NCBI RefSeq assembly: GCF_002387895.1
Contig: NZ_DGLI01000050.1
Coordinates: 1-32,212 of the forward strand
Source: Clostridium sp. UBA4548
Lineage (GTDB): Bacteria > Bacillota > Clostridia > Clostridiales > Clostridiaceae
Length of the DNA: 32,212 nucleotides
Direction: 5' to 3'
A model generated the notes under the pieces. It saw only the letters and a list, made by a program, of their open reading frames with translations. It made no database searches and had not been told where the DNA came from. Below are positions 7,506-17,138 of this stretch, piece by piece. The first letter of the stretch is position 1; each line of letters opens with the position of its first letter. The position numbers were made by a program, and so were the translations under genes.

Positions 7506-8906
7506 ATGGACTCATTATTATCAATTGTTGAAAGCATTAACTCAGTGCTTTGGAGCTCCGTTCTACTATTCTTACTTTGTGGAACTGGTATTTACTTTAC
7601 TTTTAAAACTAGGTTTATACAAATTAGAAAGTTTGGAGAAAGCTTCAAAAGCGTTTTTGGTGGTATTACTTTAAAGGGGAAAAAGGCAGATGAAGATGGA
7701 ATGTCATCCTTCCAATCACTTACAACTGCTATTGCTGCACAAGTTGGAACTGGTAACTTAGCTGGAGCAGCTACTGCTATTGCTCTTGGTGGACCCGGTG
7801 CAATATTTTGGATGTGGGTCAGTGCTTTCTTTGGAATGGCCACTGTTTATTCCGAAGCTGTATTATCTCAAAAGTTTAAAACTAAGGTTGATGGAGAGGT
7901 TACTGGGGGACCGGCCTATTATATTAGTAATGGACTTAAAAATAAATCACTCGGTAAATTTTTAGCTGGATTCTTTTCTATTTCTTGTGTATTAGCTCTT
8001 GGCTTCATGGGTAACATGGTGCAAGCAAACTCTATTGCTGATGCCTTTAACACTGCTTTCGGAATGAATCCTATAGTAGTTGGAATCATTGTTGCTATTC
8101 TTGCAGGTTTTATATTTATCGGTGGAATGGGCAGAATTGCATCAGTTACTGAAAAATTAGTTCCTATAATGGCTGGATTTTATATTGTGTTTTCTTTAGG
8201 AATTTTAGTTATGAACATAGGAGAATTTATTCCTGCCTTAACTTCTATAGTAGTTGGTGCCTTCAATCCGAGTGCTGTAGTTGGTGGTGTTGTAGGGGTT
8301 ACAATAAAACAAGCTGTACGATATGGGGTTGCAAGAGGATTATTTTCTAACGAAGCTGGTATGGGTTCAACGCCTCATGCTCATGCAGTAGCTAAGGTTA
8401 AACATCCTGGTGAGCAAGGTGTCGTAGCTATAATAAGCGTATTTATTGATACATTTGTAATTTTAAACCTAACTGCTTTTGTTATAATAACTACAGGAGC
8501 ATTAAGTGCTACTGATGGTTCAGGTAAAGCATTACAAGGTATCCAATTAACTCAAGAAGCCTTTGCTAGAGGGCTTGGTGGCTTTGGTCACACCTTCATA
8601 GCAATTTGTTTATTATTCTTTGCCTTCTCTACAATTGTTGGATGGTACTTCTTTGGAGAGCTGAATATAAAGTATATGTTTGGTAAGAAGGGTCTAACTC
8701 CATATAGAATATTAGTATTATTATTTATAGTTGTAGGCTCTACATTAAAGGTTAACTTAGTATGGGAACTTGCTGATATGTTCAATGGATTTATGGTATT
8801 CCCTAACTTAGTAGCACTTCTTGCTCTTAGCCCCGTGGTAATATCCATAATGAATGAATATGAACTCTTTAAGACTTCAAAAAAGGATAAAAATATAAAT
8901 TTATAA
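7506..8906 (+). CDS. AGCS family sodium:alanine/glycine symporter
   Basis: The protein is a Na+-coupled importer of alanine or glycine in the cytoplasmic membrane. It shows about ten hydrophobic segments, the family signature GGPGAIFWMW at residues 95-104, the preceding QVGTGNLAGAATAIALGG, and VARGLFSNEAGMGSTPHAHA in the middle, which are hallmarks of the family. Length (466 aa) is normal. AAGGGGGAT lies 7 nt before the ATG, and the gene is flanked by terminators, so it is a single-gene unit. I looked for a glycine riboswitch or T-box in the 150 bp upstream and found none. Substrate choice between alanine and glycine cannot be read from the sequence. Confidence 0.94.
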   Translation: MDSLLSIVESINSVLWSSVLLFLLCGTGIYFTFKTRFIQIRKFGESFKSVFGGITLKGKKADEDGMSSFQSLTTAIAAQVGTGNLAGAATAIALGGPGAIFWMWVSAFFGMATVYSEAVLSQKFKTKVDGEVTGGPAYYISNGLKNKSLGKFLAGFFSISCVLALGFMGNMVQANSIADAFNTAFGMNPIVVGIIVAILAGFIFIGGMGRIASVTEKLVPIMAGFYIVFSLGILVMNIGEFIPALTSIVVGAFNPSAVVGGVVGVTIKQAVRYGVARGLFSNEAGMGSTPHAHAVAKVKHPGEQGVVAIISVFIDTFVILNLTAFVIITTGALSATDGSGKALQGIQLTQEAFARGLGGFGHTFIAICLLFFAFSTIVGWYFFGELNIKYMFGKKGLTPYRILVLLFIVVGSTLKVNLVWELADMFNGFMVFPNLVALLALSPVVISIMNEYELFKTSKKDKNINL

Positions 8907-8913
8907 TTATATA

Positions 8914-8946
8914 AAAACACCCTAGTTTAGGCTAGGGTGTTTTTTA
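8914..8946 (+). terminator. Terminator after AGCS symporter
   Basis: AAAAACACCCTAG pairs with CTAGGGTGTTTTT over a 6-nt loop, with T residues on the plus strand. Confidence 0.92.
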
Positions 8947-9091
8947 TTGATGATAATCTAGTTTTATACAGAAAAATAGTAAATAGCTTCATAGTTGGTG
9001 TGTTTATTTATTGATTTGGCTATAATATAAATGTTGATATTATATTTTTAAACAAGTAGAATATAAATACTACTATGTTGGAGTTGGTAAA

Positions 9092-9979
9092 ATGATTAAA
9101 TTTTATAATAGAAAAGAAAAGCGTTATGAAATAGAAAAAGTAGCTGCGGGAAAGTTTATTAACTATCTTTATACTAATGCCTTAGGAAAGTCCTTTTTAG
9201 AAATTATATTTAAACGGAAATTTTTAACCTTTCTTTATGGTAAGTACTGCGATAGCTTCTTAAGTAAAAAAAGAATTAAGCCTTTTATTGAAGAATTTGG
9301 CATGGATATGAGTGAGTATGAAAGACATGCTGATGATTATAATAGTTTTAATGATTTTTTTCACAGAAAGCTAAAACCTGATTTTAGAGAAATAGCAATG
9401 GATGCTAATACTTTAATTTCTCCCTGTGATGGTAAACTCACAGCTATAGATAAAATTAATGAAGATACTACTTTTAAAGTTAAAGGCTTTACTTATAGTG
9501 TAAAAGATTTATTAAAAGATGAAAAACTTGCTAAGGAATATAAGAATGGATATTGCTTGATCTTTAGGTTATGTCCAACAGACTATCATAGATTTCACTT
9601 TATAGATAATGGAACTTGTTCCCCAGGTAAATCTATTTCAGGTCATTATTACTCTGTTAATCCTGTAGCCCTAGAAAATGTAAATAGAGTGTTTTCAGAA
9701 AATAAAAGAGAATATAGCATACTTCATAGTGAGAACTTTGATGATGTAATCTACTTAGAAGTTGGTGCTACCTTTGTAGGATCTATTATTCAGACCTATA
9801 ATCCTAATGCGCGTATACAGAAAGGTGAAGAAAAGGGATACTTTAAATTTGGTGGCTCTACTGTAATACTTTTTCTTAAAGAAAATATGGTGAAATTGGA
9901 TAAAGATTTACTTTCAAATAGTCGAAATGGTATGGAATCTCTAGTAAGATTTGGAGAAAAAATAGGAGTGAAGGCTTAG
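9092..9979 (+). CDS. psd: Phosphatidylserine decarboxylase proenzyme
   Basis: The enzyme makes phosphatidylethanolamine from phosphatidylserine at the membrane. It is made as a proenzyme that cuts itself between Gly and Ser to create a pyruvoyl cofactor: the site here is F-G254-G255-S256-T257, the GGST form in place of the LGST seen in many bacteria. The partners of the self-cleavage triad are visible as D113 (SPCDG) and H166/H169 (DYHRFH). At 295 aa it has the clostridial length. GGAG precedes the ATG. No pssA (phosphatidylserine synthase) gene is next to it in this window. Its stop codon lies inside the hairpin shared with the converging chemoreceptor gene. Confidence 0.95.
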   Translation: MIKFYNRKEKRYEIEKVAAGKFINYLYTNALGKSFLEIIFKRKFLTFLYGKYCDSFLSKKRIKPFIEEFGMDMSEYERHADDYNSFNDFFHRKLKPDFREIAMDANTLISPCDGKLTAIDKINEDTTFKVKGFTYSVKDLLKDEKLAKEYKNGYCLIFRLCPTDYHRFHFIDNGTCSPGKSISGHYYSVNPVALENVNRVFSENKREYSILHSENFDDVIYLEVGATFVGSIIQTYNPNARIQKGEEKGYFKFGGSTVILFLKENMVKLDKDLLSNSRNGMESLVRFGEKIGVKA

Positions 9980-9996
9980 CTTCACTCCTATTTTTA
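9958..9996. terminator. Bidirectional terminator between psd and the chemoreceptor gene
   Basis: AAATAGGAGTGAAG pairs with CTTCACTCCTATTT across a short loop, with A residues on one side and T residues on the other, so it can end both converging transcripts. It overlaps the last codons of psd and the stop codon of the chemoreceptor gene. Confidence 0.9.
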
Positions 9997-12192
9997 TAAT
10001 TTAAATTTAGATGTAATATTGTTAATCTTTTCTGCACTGTTTTTATTTTCTACAGCAGTAATTTTAATTTCATCAATCTTTTTAACTATGTCATTAGTTT
10101 TATTAGATACATTGGAAACTCCTAAAGCACCCTCACTTACAGTTGTTGAAACTTCCTCTATAGCCCTTACAATATCACTAATATTTGAAGTTAGAGCTCT
10201 TGCCTCTTCATTAAATTCAGTCATAAACTTATTGAACTCACCAGCATCATTAGAATATTGCTCACCAACTTTAATATTTCTTTCATAGTCGTTTCCAACA
10301 TTAATCTCCATAAACTTAATCATCTTTTCTGAACCAGCAGCTAGATTCTCCACTGAATTGTGAACTACTCTAACTACGTGCTGGATGTCTGAGGCTGTTT
10401 TTCCTGACTGCTCTGCTAGCTTTCTTACCTCATCAGCAACCACGGCAAAACCCCTTCCAGCATCTCCAGCCCTTGCTGCTTCTATGGCTGCATTTAAGGC
10501 TAAAAGATTGGTTTGCTCTGTAATTTCTAAAATTGAATTAGCAAGTTTATGAATTTGGTTAACTTCTTTGGAACCGTTAATTGCATTTTCTAGTTCAGTT
10601 TTAACTTGACTATATACTTCTTCTGTTTTTTCCTTTGATACTAATGATGTTTCTTTAATATCTTGGGCTTTACTTAGAATTTCCTCAGTAATATCATAAC
10701 CAGAGGATGCTCCCTCAGAAATTTTATTAACCCTGTTTAACATATCATCAGAAGATGCTGAAATCTCCTCAGCAGTAGCTGCTGTTTGCTGTATTCCTGA
10801 GGATATGTTTTCAGTTTCTAAAAGAGTCTCATCTGCTTCATACTTTAAAATCTCTGCAGATTCTTCAACTAAATTTGCATTCTTAGTTAAGGTTTCACCA
10901 GCATCCGTTAACTCATTAACTACCTCTCTTAGAGCTGTTCTCATATTTATAATTGACTTCCATATTAATCCTATCTCATCCTTTGACTTCACTGTATTTT
11001 TTAGATCGTCATTACTTAAGTCAAGCTCTGAAGTTTTATTAACAAGATATGTTACCCCTATAATCGGTTTAACAATAATATTTGCCATCACTAAAGTTAT
11101 TAATACAGCTCCTATTATTACTAGAATTGCTACAATAAAAATCACTCTAGTCATAGCTTGTACAGGTTTTCTTATTTCATCTCTATCTGCATTAACAACA
11201 AGTAACCAGTTTGTTTTAGGGGTTACTCCATAGGCAGATAAAATCTTTTTATTCTCATATTTATATTCTATAGCAGAGGTTTCCACCTTACTGCCTTTCA
11301 TTACTTTACCTATAACTTCCTCAATTTCCTTTGAATCCACCTTTTGCCCTATCTTTTCACTAGATGGATGATAAATAACGCTTCCTGCTTCATCTACTAA
11401 GTATGCAAAGCTAGATTCTGTATTATTTACCTTAACTTTATTTAAATACTTTGAAAAACTATTTGAATAAACATGAAGTGCTACATAGCCAACACATTTT
11501 CCATGAGCTTCCTTATTAAGTACAGGGTATGTAAATACCACTACACTTTTTTTCCCATCTACAGATTTAAGAGTGTCACTTATACTATTTCCTCCACTAG
11601 AGCTAGTAGCATGATATTCAGTGTCATTTACACTGCTTCCAATTAAAGATTCTTCACTATCAGAAATTATCTTACCAGTTATATCAATTAAAGATATTCT
11701 ATCAACATGAGCATTAGCAGCTAAATATTCCCTAAAAAACTTATTATTTATGTTTATAAGACCTATATTACTACTAAGTACATTAGCATCCTTACTTTCA
11801 TTATTCTTTAATATCTCACTACTCTCTTTTGTATTAGCAAGGGCATAAGCTTCACTAACTTCTTTTTCTATCATAACTGATATAGTTTCTATGGATCTAG
11901 TAATTAGTGATTTCATCTCTTCTTTACTCTGATTGAAGATTGTAACTGATGAGCTTATGTACATTATAGTGCTTGTTATTAACATAGCACAAATAAGCAA
12001 TGCTGTTATATTGAAAAGTAATTTGTATTTTATCGAAATCCCTTCAATTTGTAGCTTATTGCTCTTAAATATTTTACCGTAACTCTTTTTCTCTCTCTTT
12101 TTCTTCTCAGGTTTTGTCCCACTTCTTTTAGAAAAAAAGAGTTTTAGCTTTGAAAGCATTTCTTTAGGTTTCCACTTAAACTTCATCCCCAT
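9994..12192 (-). CDS. Methyl-accepting chemotaxis protein with dCache sensor
   Basis: This is a transmembrane chemoreceptor that signals to CheA/CheW. The order is a basic cytoplasmic tail (about 57 aa, with KPEKKKREKK), TM1 (about 58-83), an extracellular region of about 265 aa consistent with a double Cache sensor, TM2 (about 350-375), HAMP (to about 430) and the signalling rod. The hairpin tip is present near 557-600 (EQTNLLALNAAIEAARAG followed by FAVVADEVRKLAEQS). I start at the ATG at 12190-12192, 7 nt after AAGGGGG; a GTG codon one position upstream is closer to the ribosome site. The ligand is unknown; Cache domains often bind amino or organic acids. The long basic N-terminal tail before TM1 is unusual for this family. 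Confidence 0.95.
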   Translation of the reverse strand: MGMKFKWKPKEMLSKLKLFFSKRSGTKPEKKKREKKSYGKIFKSNKLQIEGISIKYKLLFNITALLICAMLITSTIMYISSSVTIFNQSKEEMKSLITRSIETISVMIEKEVSEAYALANTKESSEILKNNESKDANVLSSNIGLININNKFFREYLAANAHVDRISLIDITGKIISDSEESLIGSSVNDTEYHATSSSGGNSISDTLKSVDGKKSVVVFTYPVLNKEAHGKCVGYVALHVYSNSFSKYLNKVKVNNTESSFAYLVDEAGSVIYHPSSEKIGQKVDSKEIEEVIGKVMKGSKVETSAIEYKYENKKILSAYGVTPKTNWLLVVNADRDEIRKPVQAMTRVIFIVAILVIIGAVLITLVMANIIVKPIIGVTYLVNKTSELDLSNDDLKNTVKSKDEIGLIWKSIINMRTALREVVNELTDAGETLTKNANLVEESAEILKYEADETLLETENISSGIQQTAATAEEISASSDDMLNRVNKISEGASSGYDITEEILSKAQDIKETSLVSKEKTEEVYSQVKTELENAINGSKEVNQIHKLANSILEITEQTNLLALNAAIEAARAGDAGRGFAVVADEVRKLAEQSGKTASDIQHVVRVVHNSVENLAAGSEKMIKFMEINVGNDYERNIKVGEQYSNDAGEFNKFMTEFNEEARALTSNISDIVRAIEEVSTTVSEGALGVSNVSNKTNDIVKKIDEIKITAVENKNSAEKINNITSKFKL

Positions 12193-12338
12193 CACATGTC
12201 CCCCTTAAAGCATATAGTATATATTAATTTGTCTTACCTAATATAATAATACCATATTTTGCAGAAATATATAATAAATTAACTAAAATATGTGAATATG
12301 CTTAATATTTTATATATTTAAATAGTTATATTGAATTT

Positions 12339-13232
12339 TTATTTTAATACTGGCTTTTTTAGTTCTTTTATTTTTTCTATAAATACTCTTACTGCTTTTG
12401 AAGGAGTAGTATCAATAGGCAGTATATACGAAAAATGTCTTGTGTATTTTTCCCCTAAAGGTACTACTGAAATTTCTCCATTTTTAACATCTTTCTTTGT
12501 TACATGAGAAGAAATAACTGTTATTCCTAGTTCATTTTCTACAGCCTCTTTTACCGCATAATTACTTCCAAACACTACAATATTTTTGGGAATAATATTA
12601 TTTCCAGATAAAAACACCATTAAATACTCCTGTGTACCTGAACCATCTTCTCTACTAATCCAAGTCTGGTTTTGAAGACTTTCTATGGTTAAAGATTTTC
12701 CCACTAAGGGATGCCTATTATACACAGCAAGAACCATTTCATCCTTTAAAAAATCCTCATACTGAAATTTAGATGAAGGTACCACCCCCTCAATAAGGCC
12801 TATATCTAATTCCTTATTCTTAATCATTTCACAAACTGAAGCGGTATTTGCAATTTTAACTTCTAAATTTAAATATGGATACTCCTTAGAAAACTTACCA
12901 AGGAAGGCTGGAAGTATATATTCCCCTATAGTAAAGCTTGCCCCTATACGTAAAGTTCCACTAACAGTTTCCTCATAGTTTGTCAGTTCATTTTTAGTTT
13001 CCTCTAAAATATGAATTATTTCTCCAGCCCTCTTATAAAGTAAATATCCTCCACTGGTTATTTCTATTTTCTTTTGCTTAATTGATCTTTCAATAAGCCT
13101 AATTCCAAAATACTCTTCAAGATGTTTAATATGTAAACTTACACTAGGCTGAGATAGTTTTATTGCCTCTGCTGCCTTAGTAAAATTTTTATACTCAACT
13201 ACTGCTATAAAGGTCTTGAGTTCTTCAATCAT
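12339..13232 (-). CDS. LysR-family regulator divergent from yeiH
   Basis: It has an N-terminal winged helix (residues 1-60; FTKAAEAIKLSQPSVSLHIKHLEEYFGIRLIER) and a type 2 periplasmic-binding-like effector domain (about 90-290) with LRIGASFTIGEYILP at its start. AAAGGAG precedes the ATG, and the length (297 aa) is normal. Its closest recognisable kin by architecture are the CysL/YeiE-type regulators that are often divergent from yeiH genes. The divergent partner at 13583 and the 55-bp dyad between them (13450-13504) suggest that it controls yeiH and itself. The effector is not shown; sulfite or another sulfur compound is a guess from the family. Confidence 0.93.
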   Translation of the reverse strand: MIEELKTFIAVVEYKNFTKAAEAIKLSQPSVSLHIKHLEEYFGIRLIERSIKQKKIEITSGGYLLYKRAGEIIHILEETKNELTNYEETVSGTLRIGASFTIGEYILPAFLGKFSKEYPYLNLEVKIANTASVCEMIKNKELDIGLIEGVVPSSKFQYEDFLKDEMVLAVYNRHPLVGKSLTIESLQNQTWISREDGSGTQEYLMVFLSGNNIIPKNIVVFGSNYAVKEAVENELGITVISSHVTKKDVKNGEISVVPLGEKYTRHFSYILPIDTTPSKAVRVFIEKIKELKKPVLK

Positions 13233-13582
13233 TTTCTAGCTCCTTTCTATTCTGTAAAAACTATAAACTTTATTACTATTTTTATCATCCTTTTTATTTT
13301 AAAATTATAACAAGAGTTCTCTATTAAAATACTTACTAATTATTTCACACAAACTACATCTAATTAGTAGCTTTAGAGCTTTAAGGCCTTTTTTATAACT
13401 TAAATTCAGCCTTAACTTTAATTTAACCTCTTAAATCATTAATTATTTTAATTATAACAATTAAAATAATATATTTTTAATATATTACTTTAATTGTTAT
13501 AATTCTATATGGATATATTGTCCCCAAGATTTAATCACATGGATAAAATCTTATTGCAAAAGTTTATAGGAGGAATAGACAT
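13233..13582. promoter_or_regulatory. lysR-yeiH intergenic regulatory region
   Basis: This is 350 bp without a gene. It contains the lysR ribosome site at its left end, AT-rich DNA with short palindromes (for example AGCTTTAGAGCTTT near 13371), the 55-bp dyad at 13450-13504, and the yeiH ribosome site (AGGAGG) at its right end. No small reading frame with a ribosome site was found. Confidence 0.6.
13450..13504. repeat. 26-bp near-perfect inverted repeat with outward promoters
   Basis: Arms 13450-13475 and 13479-13504 match at 25 of 26 positions around a 3-nt spacer. Each arm carries an extended -10 element (TGTTATAAT) that faces outward: rightward at 13496-13504 towards yeiH, leftward within 13450-13458 towards lysR. 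This looks like a shared operator/promoter for the LysR-type protein. A role as an RNA hairpin cannot be excluded. Confidence 0.65.
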
Positions 13583-14602
13583 ATGACGCTATCAAAATTA
13601 AAACATGATTTTATTGAAATGTTCCCTGGATTAATTATGTGCATTATAATTGCTTATACAAGTAAATTTATAGGAAGTTACATCCCTATGATAGGCGGTG
13701 CAACTCTTTCAATATTAATTGGTATACTCATTGGAAACACTATTGGGAAAAACAAGATTTATGGAAAGGGTACGAAATTTTGTGAAAGTACTTTACTTTC
13801 TTATTCTATTGTTCTTCTTGGAGGGACCTTAAGCATAAAAACAATTTTAAACTTAGGAGTTTCAGGTTTAAGTTATATTGTAATTCAAATGGCAATAACA
13901 ATATTTGTAGCTATATATCTTGGCAAGAAATTTGGCTTTTCCCAGGACTTTGGACTTTTAATGGCTAGTGGTAATGCAGTATGTGGTTCTTCTGCCATAG
14001 CATCCACTGCCCCAGCTATAGGTGCTAGTGACAAAGATAAGGGGATTGCTATTACTATAGTAAACTTAGTAGGTACAATTTTAATGCTACTTTTACCACT
14101 TATATGTTATGCTTTGTTCTCTTTAGAAACCTTAAAAACTTCTGCTTTAATTGGGGGAGTGCTTCAGTCAGTAGGACAAGTTGTAGCTAGTGGAGCTTTA
14201 GTTAATGAGAGAGTTAAAGACTTAGCTACTATCTTTAAAATAGTTAGAGTTATATTTTTAGTATTTGTAGTTTTAGGTCTTTCAGCTTTTAAAAACCACT
14301 CTGTAGAAAGCGCTAATAAATCCCAAGCTAAAAATAAGAAAATTAAAGTTAAAATTCCTTGGTATGTTACAGGATTTTTTATAATGTGTTTTTTATTTAG
14401 TTTAAGTATTATTCCAGCGGAAATATCAAAAATCTTTAAGACAATTAGTAACAACTTTGAAGTAATAGCTCTTGCTGGTATTGGAATGAGAGTTAACTTT
14501 TCAGATCTTATGAAGGAAGGTTTAAAAACATCCCTTTATGGATTATCCATTTCCGCCTTTCAAGTTATCTCTGCACTAATACTAATCACAGTATTAATTT
14601 AA
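13583..14602 (+). CDS. yeiH: YeiH/YadS-type putative sulfate exporter family protein
   Basis: This is a polytopic membrane protein (339 aa, about ten hydrophobic segments) of the conserved YeiH family (Pfam Cons_hypoth698). Recognisable stretches are GGATLSILIGILIGN near the N-terminus, LLMASGNAVCGSSAIASTAPAIGA in the middle, and LAGIGMRVNFSDLMKEG near the end. Family members are annotated as putative sulfate or sulfite exporters, but a transport activity has rarely been shown. It is divergent from a LysR-type gene, the usual arrangement for this family, and the dyad at 13450-13504 lies about 80 bp upstream. AGGAGG lies 8-10 nt before the ATG. A strong terminator follows, so it is not co-transcribed with the symporter. 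Confidence 0.92.
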   Translation: MTLSKLKHDFIEMFPGLIMCIIIAYTSKFIGSYIPMIGGATLSILIGILIGNTIGKNKIYGKGTKFCESTLLSYSIVLLGGTLSIKTILNLGVSGLSYIVIQMAITIFVAIYLGKKFGFSQDFGLLMASGNAVCGSSAIASTAPAIGASDKDKGIAITIVNLVGTILMLLLPLICYALFSLETLKTSALIGGVLQSVGQVVASGALVNERVKDLATIFKIVRVIFLVFVVLGLSAFKNHSVESANKSQAKNKKIKVKIPWYVTGFFIMCFLFSLSIIPAEISKIFKTISNNFEVIALAGIGMRVNFSDLMKEGLKTSLYGLSISAFQVISALILITVLI

Positions 14603-14630
14603 CTTTTATATTAGATATGAATATAATTTA

Positions 14631-14664
14631 AAAATCCCTAGCTTAAAGTATAGGGATTTTTTTA
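14631..14664 (+). terminator. Terminator of yeiH
   Basis: AAAATCCCTA pairs with TAGGGATTTT and is followed by T residues, about 30 bp after the stop codon. Confidence 0.9.
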
Positions 14665-14838
14665 ATTAGTTTTATGAAAAAACTTCACTTTCCGAATTAT
14701 TGCCAAGGAAATGTAAATTAATAAAACTATGTATTCTCTAAAACTTGGACAAATTATTAAAATTCTATTAACTTATTTAGTTATACTCCCTGATTTTTTG
14801 AATATAAATTACTATATCAATTTAAAGGGGGAAATTAT

Positions 14839-16245
14839 ATGAGTTTAAACTTAGTCCCATTAATTATTGTAATTGTTTATCTAGGTCTTATGCTTTTTGT
14901 AGGTTTTTACACAAACAAGTTCTTAATTAATGATAGTACAGATTATATGCTAGCTGGGAGAGCTTTACCTGCTATTATGGTAGCTTGTAGCTTAGCAGCA
15001 AACAACATCGGTGGGGGAAGTACTGTTGGTCTTGCAAGTAAAGCCTATGGTAACTGGGGAATGTCTGCTGTTTGGTATGTGCTTGCAGCTGCAATTGGTA
15101 TTATTCCAATGGCCTTCTTTGCTCCAAAGCTTAGAAAAATAATGGCTTACACCATTCCAGAAGTAGTTGGTAGACGCTTTGGAAAATCAAGCCATATAAT
15201 CACATCTATATTAAATATTATTTCTCTTTTTTGCTTAACAGCCTCTCAAATTCTTGCTTCAGGAATAATTATATCTGCTCTTGTTGGAATAAATGTTAAA
15301 GTTGCTATTTTAATAGCTGGATTATTTACAGTAATCTATACCGTTATGGGTGGCCTTTGGGCGGATGCCTTTACTGACTTATTTCAATGGGCAATTATAT
15401 TCTTCGGACTTTTAATTGCAATTCCTTTCGTAATTAAAGGTGCTGGTGGTTGGTCAACTATAGTAGCTAAGGTTCCTCCTACAAAAATGTCCCTAAACGG
15501 AATGGGCATTGCTACAATAGTTAGCTTAATTGGTCAGTACTTCATTACCTTTATGTCTGGTCCAGAAATGGTATCTAGAGTTTTTGCTGCAAAGGATGAA
15601 AAGGCTGGAAAGAAAGCCACCTTAATGTCAGCATTATTTATGGGATTATTTGCTTTTATACCTGCTATTATTGGTATAGCAGCCTTCGTTGCTTTTCCAT
15701 CAATAGATCCAAGCAAGGCACTTTCAACTGCTGTATTTAGTTTAGCACCTCAATGGGTTTCTGGTCTTGTTTGTGCAGCAATTATTGCTTCTACCATGTC
15801 TAGTGCAGATTCAGATATGTTATGTGCTTCAACTATAATAACAAAAGATTTATATCAAAAATATATGAATCCAGATGTCAGTGACAGCTCTATGATTAAA
15901 ATGACTAGAATAAGTAATGTTATAATTGGACTTCTTGCAATGTGTATAGCTCTATTCCAAATTAATATAATAACCCTTAATATATTCTCCTTTATGCTTA
16001 GAGCTGCTGGTCCTTTTGCAGCCTTTATACTTGCAATATCCATGAAAAAATGTTCAAAACATGCAGGTATTGTTTCTATATTAGTAGGTAGTGCTGTAGG
16101 AATCTACTGGCAAATAATGAAAGAGCCTTATGGAATTCTAGCAATAATCGCTGGTTCTGTAGCTTCAATTATTGCCTTTATGATTACTTCCTTTATTGAA
16201 ACAAGAGTTACTAATAAAATTGCACCACCACTAGAAGAAATTTAA
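14839..16245 (+). CDS. Sodium:solute symporter (SSS family)
   Basis: The protein is a Na+-driven membrane importer of the SSS family. It begins with the usual short periplasmic segment and TM1, then DYMLAGRALPAIMVACSLAANNIGGGSTVGLASKAY, the Na+-site region of the family, and VYTVMGGLWADAFTDLFQW near residues 165-190, another hallmark. There are about 13 hydrophobic segments in 468 aa. AAAGGGGG lies 7 nt before the ATG. The substrate (for example proline, pantothenate or a sugar acid) cannot be told. It has no partner gene: terminators lie on both sides. Confidence 0.93.
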   Translation: MSLNLVPLIIVIVYLGLMLFVGFYTNKFLINDSTDYMLAGRALPAIMVACSLAANNIGGGSTVGLASKAYGNWGMSAVWYVLAAAIGIIPMAFFAPKLRKIMAYTIPEVVGRRFGKSSHIITSILNIISLFCLTASQILASGIIISALVGINVKVAILIAGLFTVIYTVMGGLWADAFTDLFQWAIIFFGLLIAIPFVIKGAGGWSTIVAKVPPTKMSLNGMGIATIVSLIGQYFITFMSGPEMVSRVFAAKDEKAGKKATLMSALFMGLFAFIPAIIGIAAFVAFPSIDPSKALSTAVFSLAPQWVSGLVCAAIIASTMSSADSDMLCASTIITKDLYQKYMNPDVSDSSMIKMTRISNVIIGLLAMCIALFQINIITLNIFSFMLRAAGPFAAFILAISMKKCSKHAGIVSILVGSAVGIYWQIMKEPYGILAIIAGSVASIIAFMITSFIETRVTNKIAPPLEEI

Positions 16246-16292
16246 TTATTCCATCTTAATTTCACTTGTTTCCCTTTAACTAGGGTAAAACA

Positions 16293-16326
16293 AAGTACTA
16301 GGAGCTTTCTCCTAGTACTTTATTAT
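16293..16326. terminator. Bidirectional terminator (symporter / ABC permease)
   Basis: AAGTACTAGGAG pairs perfectly with CTCCTAGTACTT over a 4-nt loop, with T-rich DNA on the right and A-rich DNA on the left, between convergent genes. Confidence 0.85.
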
Positions 16327-17127
16327 TTATAAATCTACTTTATTATCTATTAAGCATGCCATTCCAAAGAAGTATGCAACTGAAATCAAACCTAGCATTA
16401 TTATTCCCGTAATGTTTATATTTGTAAAAACAAACCCTTGGTCTAAAAACATAGAAATACTTTCTTGCGATAAGTTAAACTTTCCATCTACTGCATTATA
16501 ATAAAGTGGCATAGCTATGGCTGTCTTGATTGTTATATTTAAAAGCACAATAAATTGAGTTAACCATAAAGTTCCCGCAATAACAAACTGAGTAAACTTA
16601 GATTTTCCTCTATAAGCTATTTTGCTAATAGTTTCTGAGAAATAACCGCTAAGCATGAAGTAAATATATAAAACTAAAATCATGAAAAATCCAAAGATCA
16701 TTAAATTTATTAAGCTTTTAATATCTCCCTGTAACAGGCTAATATCAAAATGAAAATCATCAATTTTTAAAGAATCTAACCTAAATGCTAGTATAATTGC
16801 ACTAATAGCCTGTGTCACAACAATAAATATTATCCAAATAGTAGTATTGAACAACTTTGCTAAAATAAATTTTTTACCACTTATAGGCAAAGTAAAAGTT
16901 AAAAATCCTCTATCCTCATTAAACTCCTTAATAAATGAAGTTGTTAAGTGGTAAAGAATTACTACCACAATAACTATATTTGTAAGAATTAAAAACACTG
17001 GTACCAAATCACTTGTTATAATTTGAGTTAAATCATAAAAAAATATATTTAATAAAGACATTATCAAAAGACAAGGTCCTAATATTCTTGTACTTTCCTT
17101 AAAATTATACTTTAATAACTTAAGCAT
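16327..17127 (-). CDS. ABC-2 type transporter permease
   Basis: This 266-aa protein has six hydrophobic segments and a cytoplasmic N-terminus (MLKLLKYNFKESTRIL), the pattern of ABC-2 family permeases. The ATG follows the stop of the ATPase gene by 11 nt, and the ribosome site (GGAGGGG) overlaps that stop, so translation is probably coupled. With the GntR-YtrA-type regulator and the ATPase it forms a three-gene operon of the kind that responds to cell-wall-active peptides or antibiotics in Bacillus (ytr). The transported compound is unknown. Confidence 0.88.
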   Translation of the reverse strand: MLKLLKYNFKESTRILGPCLLIMSLLNIFFYDLTQIITSDLVPVFLILTNIVIVVVILYHLTTSFIKEFNEDRGFLTFTLPISGKKFILAKLFNTTIWIIFIVVTQAISAIILAFRLDSLKIDDFHFDISLLQGDIKSLINLMIFGFFMILVLYIYFMLSGYFSETISKIAYRGKSKFTQFVIAGTLWLTQFIVLLNITIKTAIAMPLYYNAVDGKFNLSQESISMFLDQGFVFTNINITGIIMLGLISVAYFFGMACLIDNKVDL

Positions 17128-17138
17128 TTAAACCCCTC

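Noticed and set aside
9091..9979. psd being inactive because LGST is GGST
   Set aside because: GGST is the usual form in clostridial enzymes, and the Asp and His partners are present.
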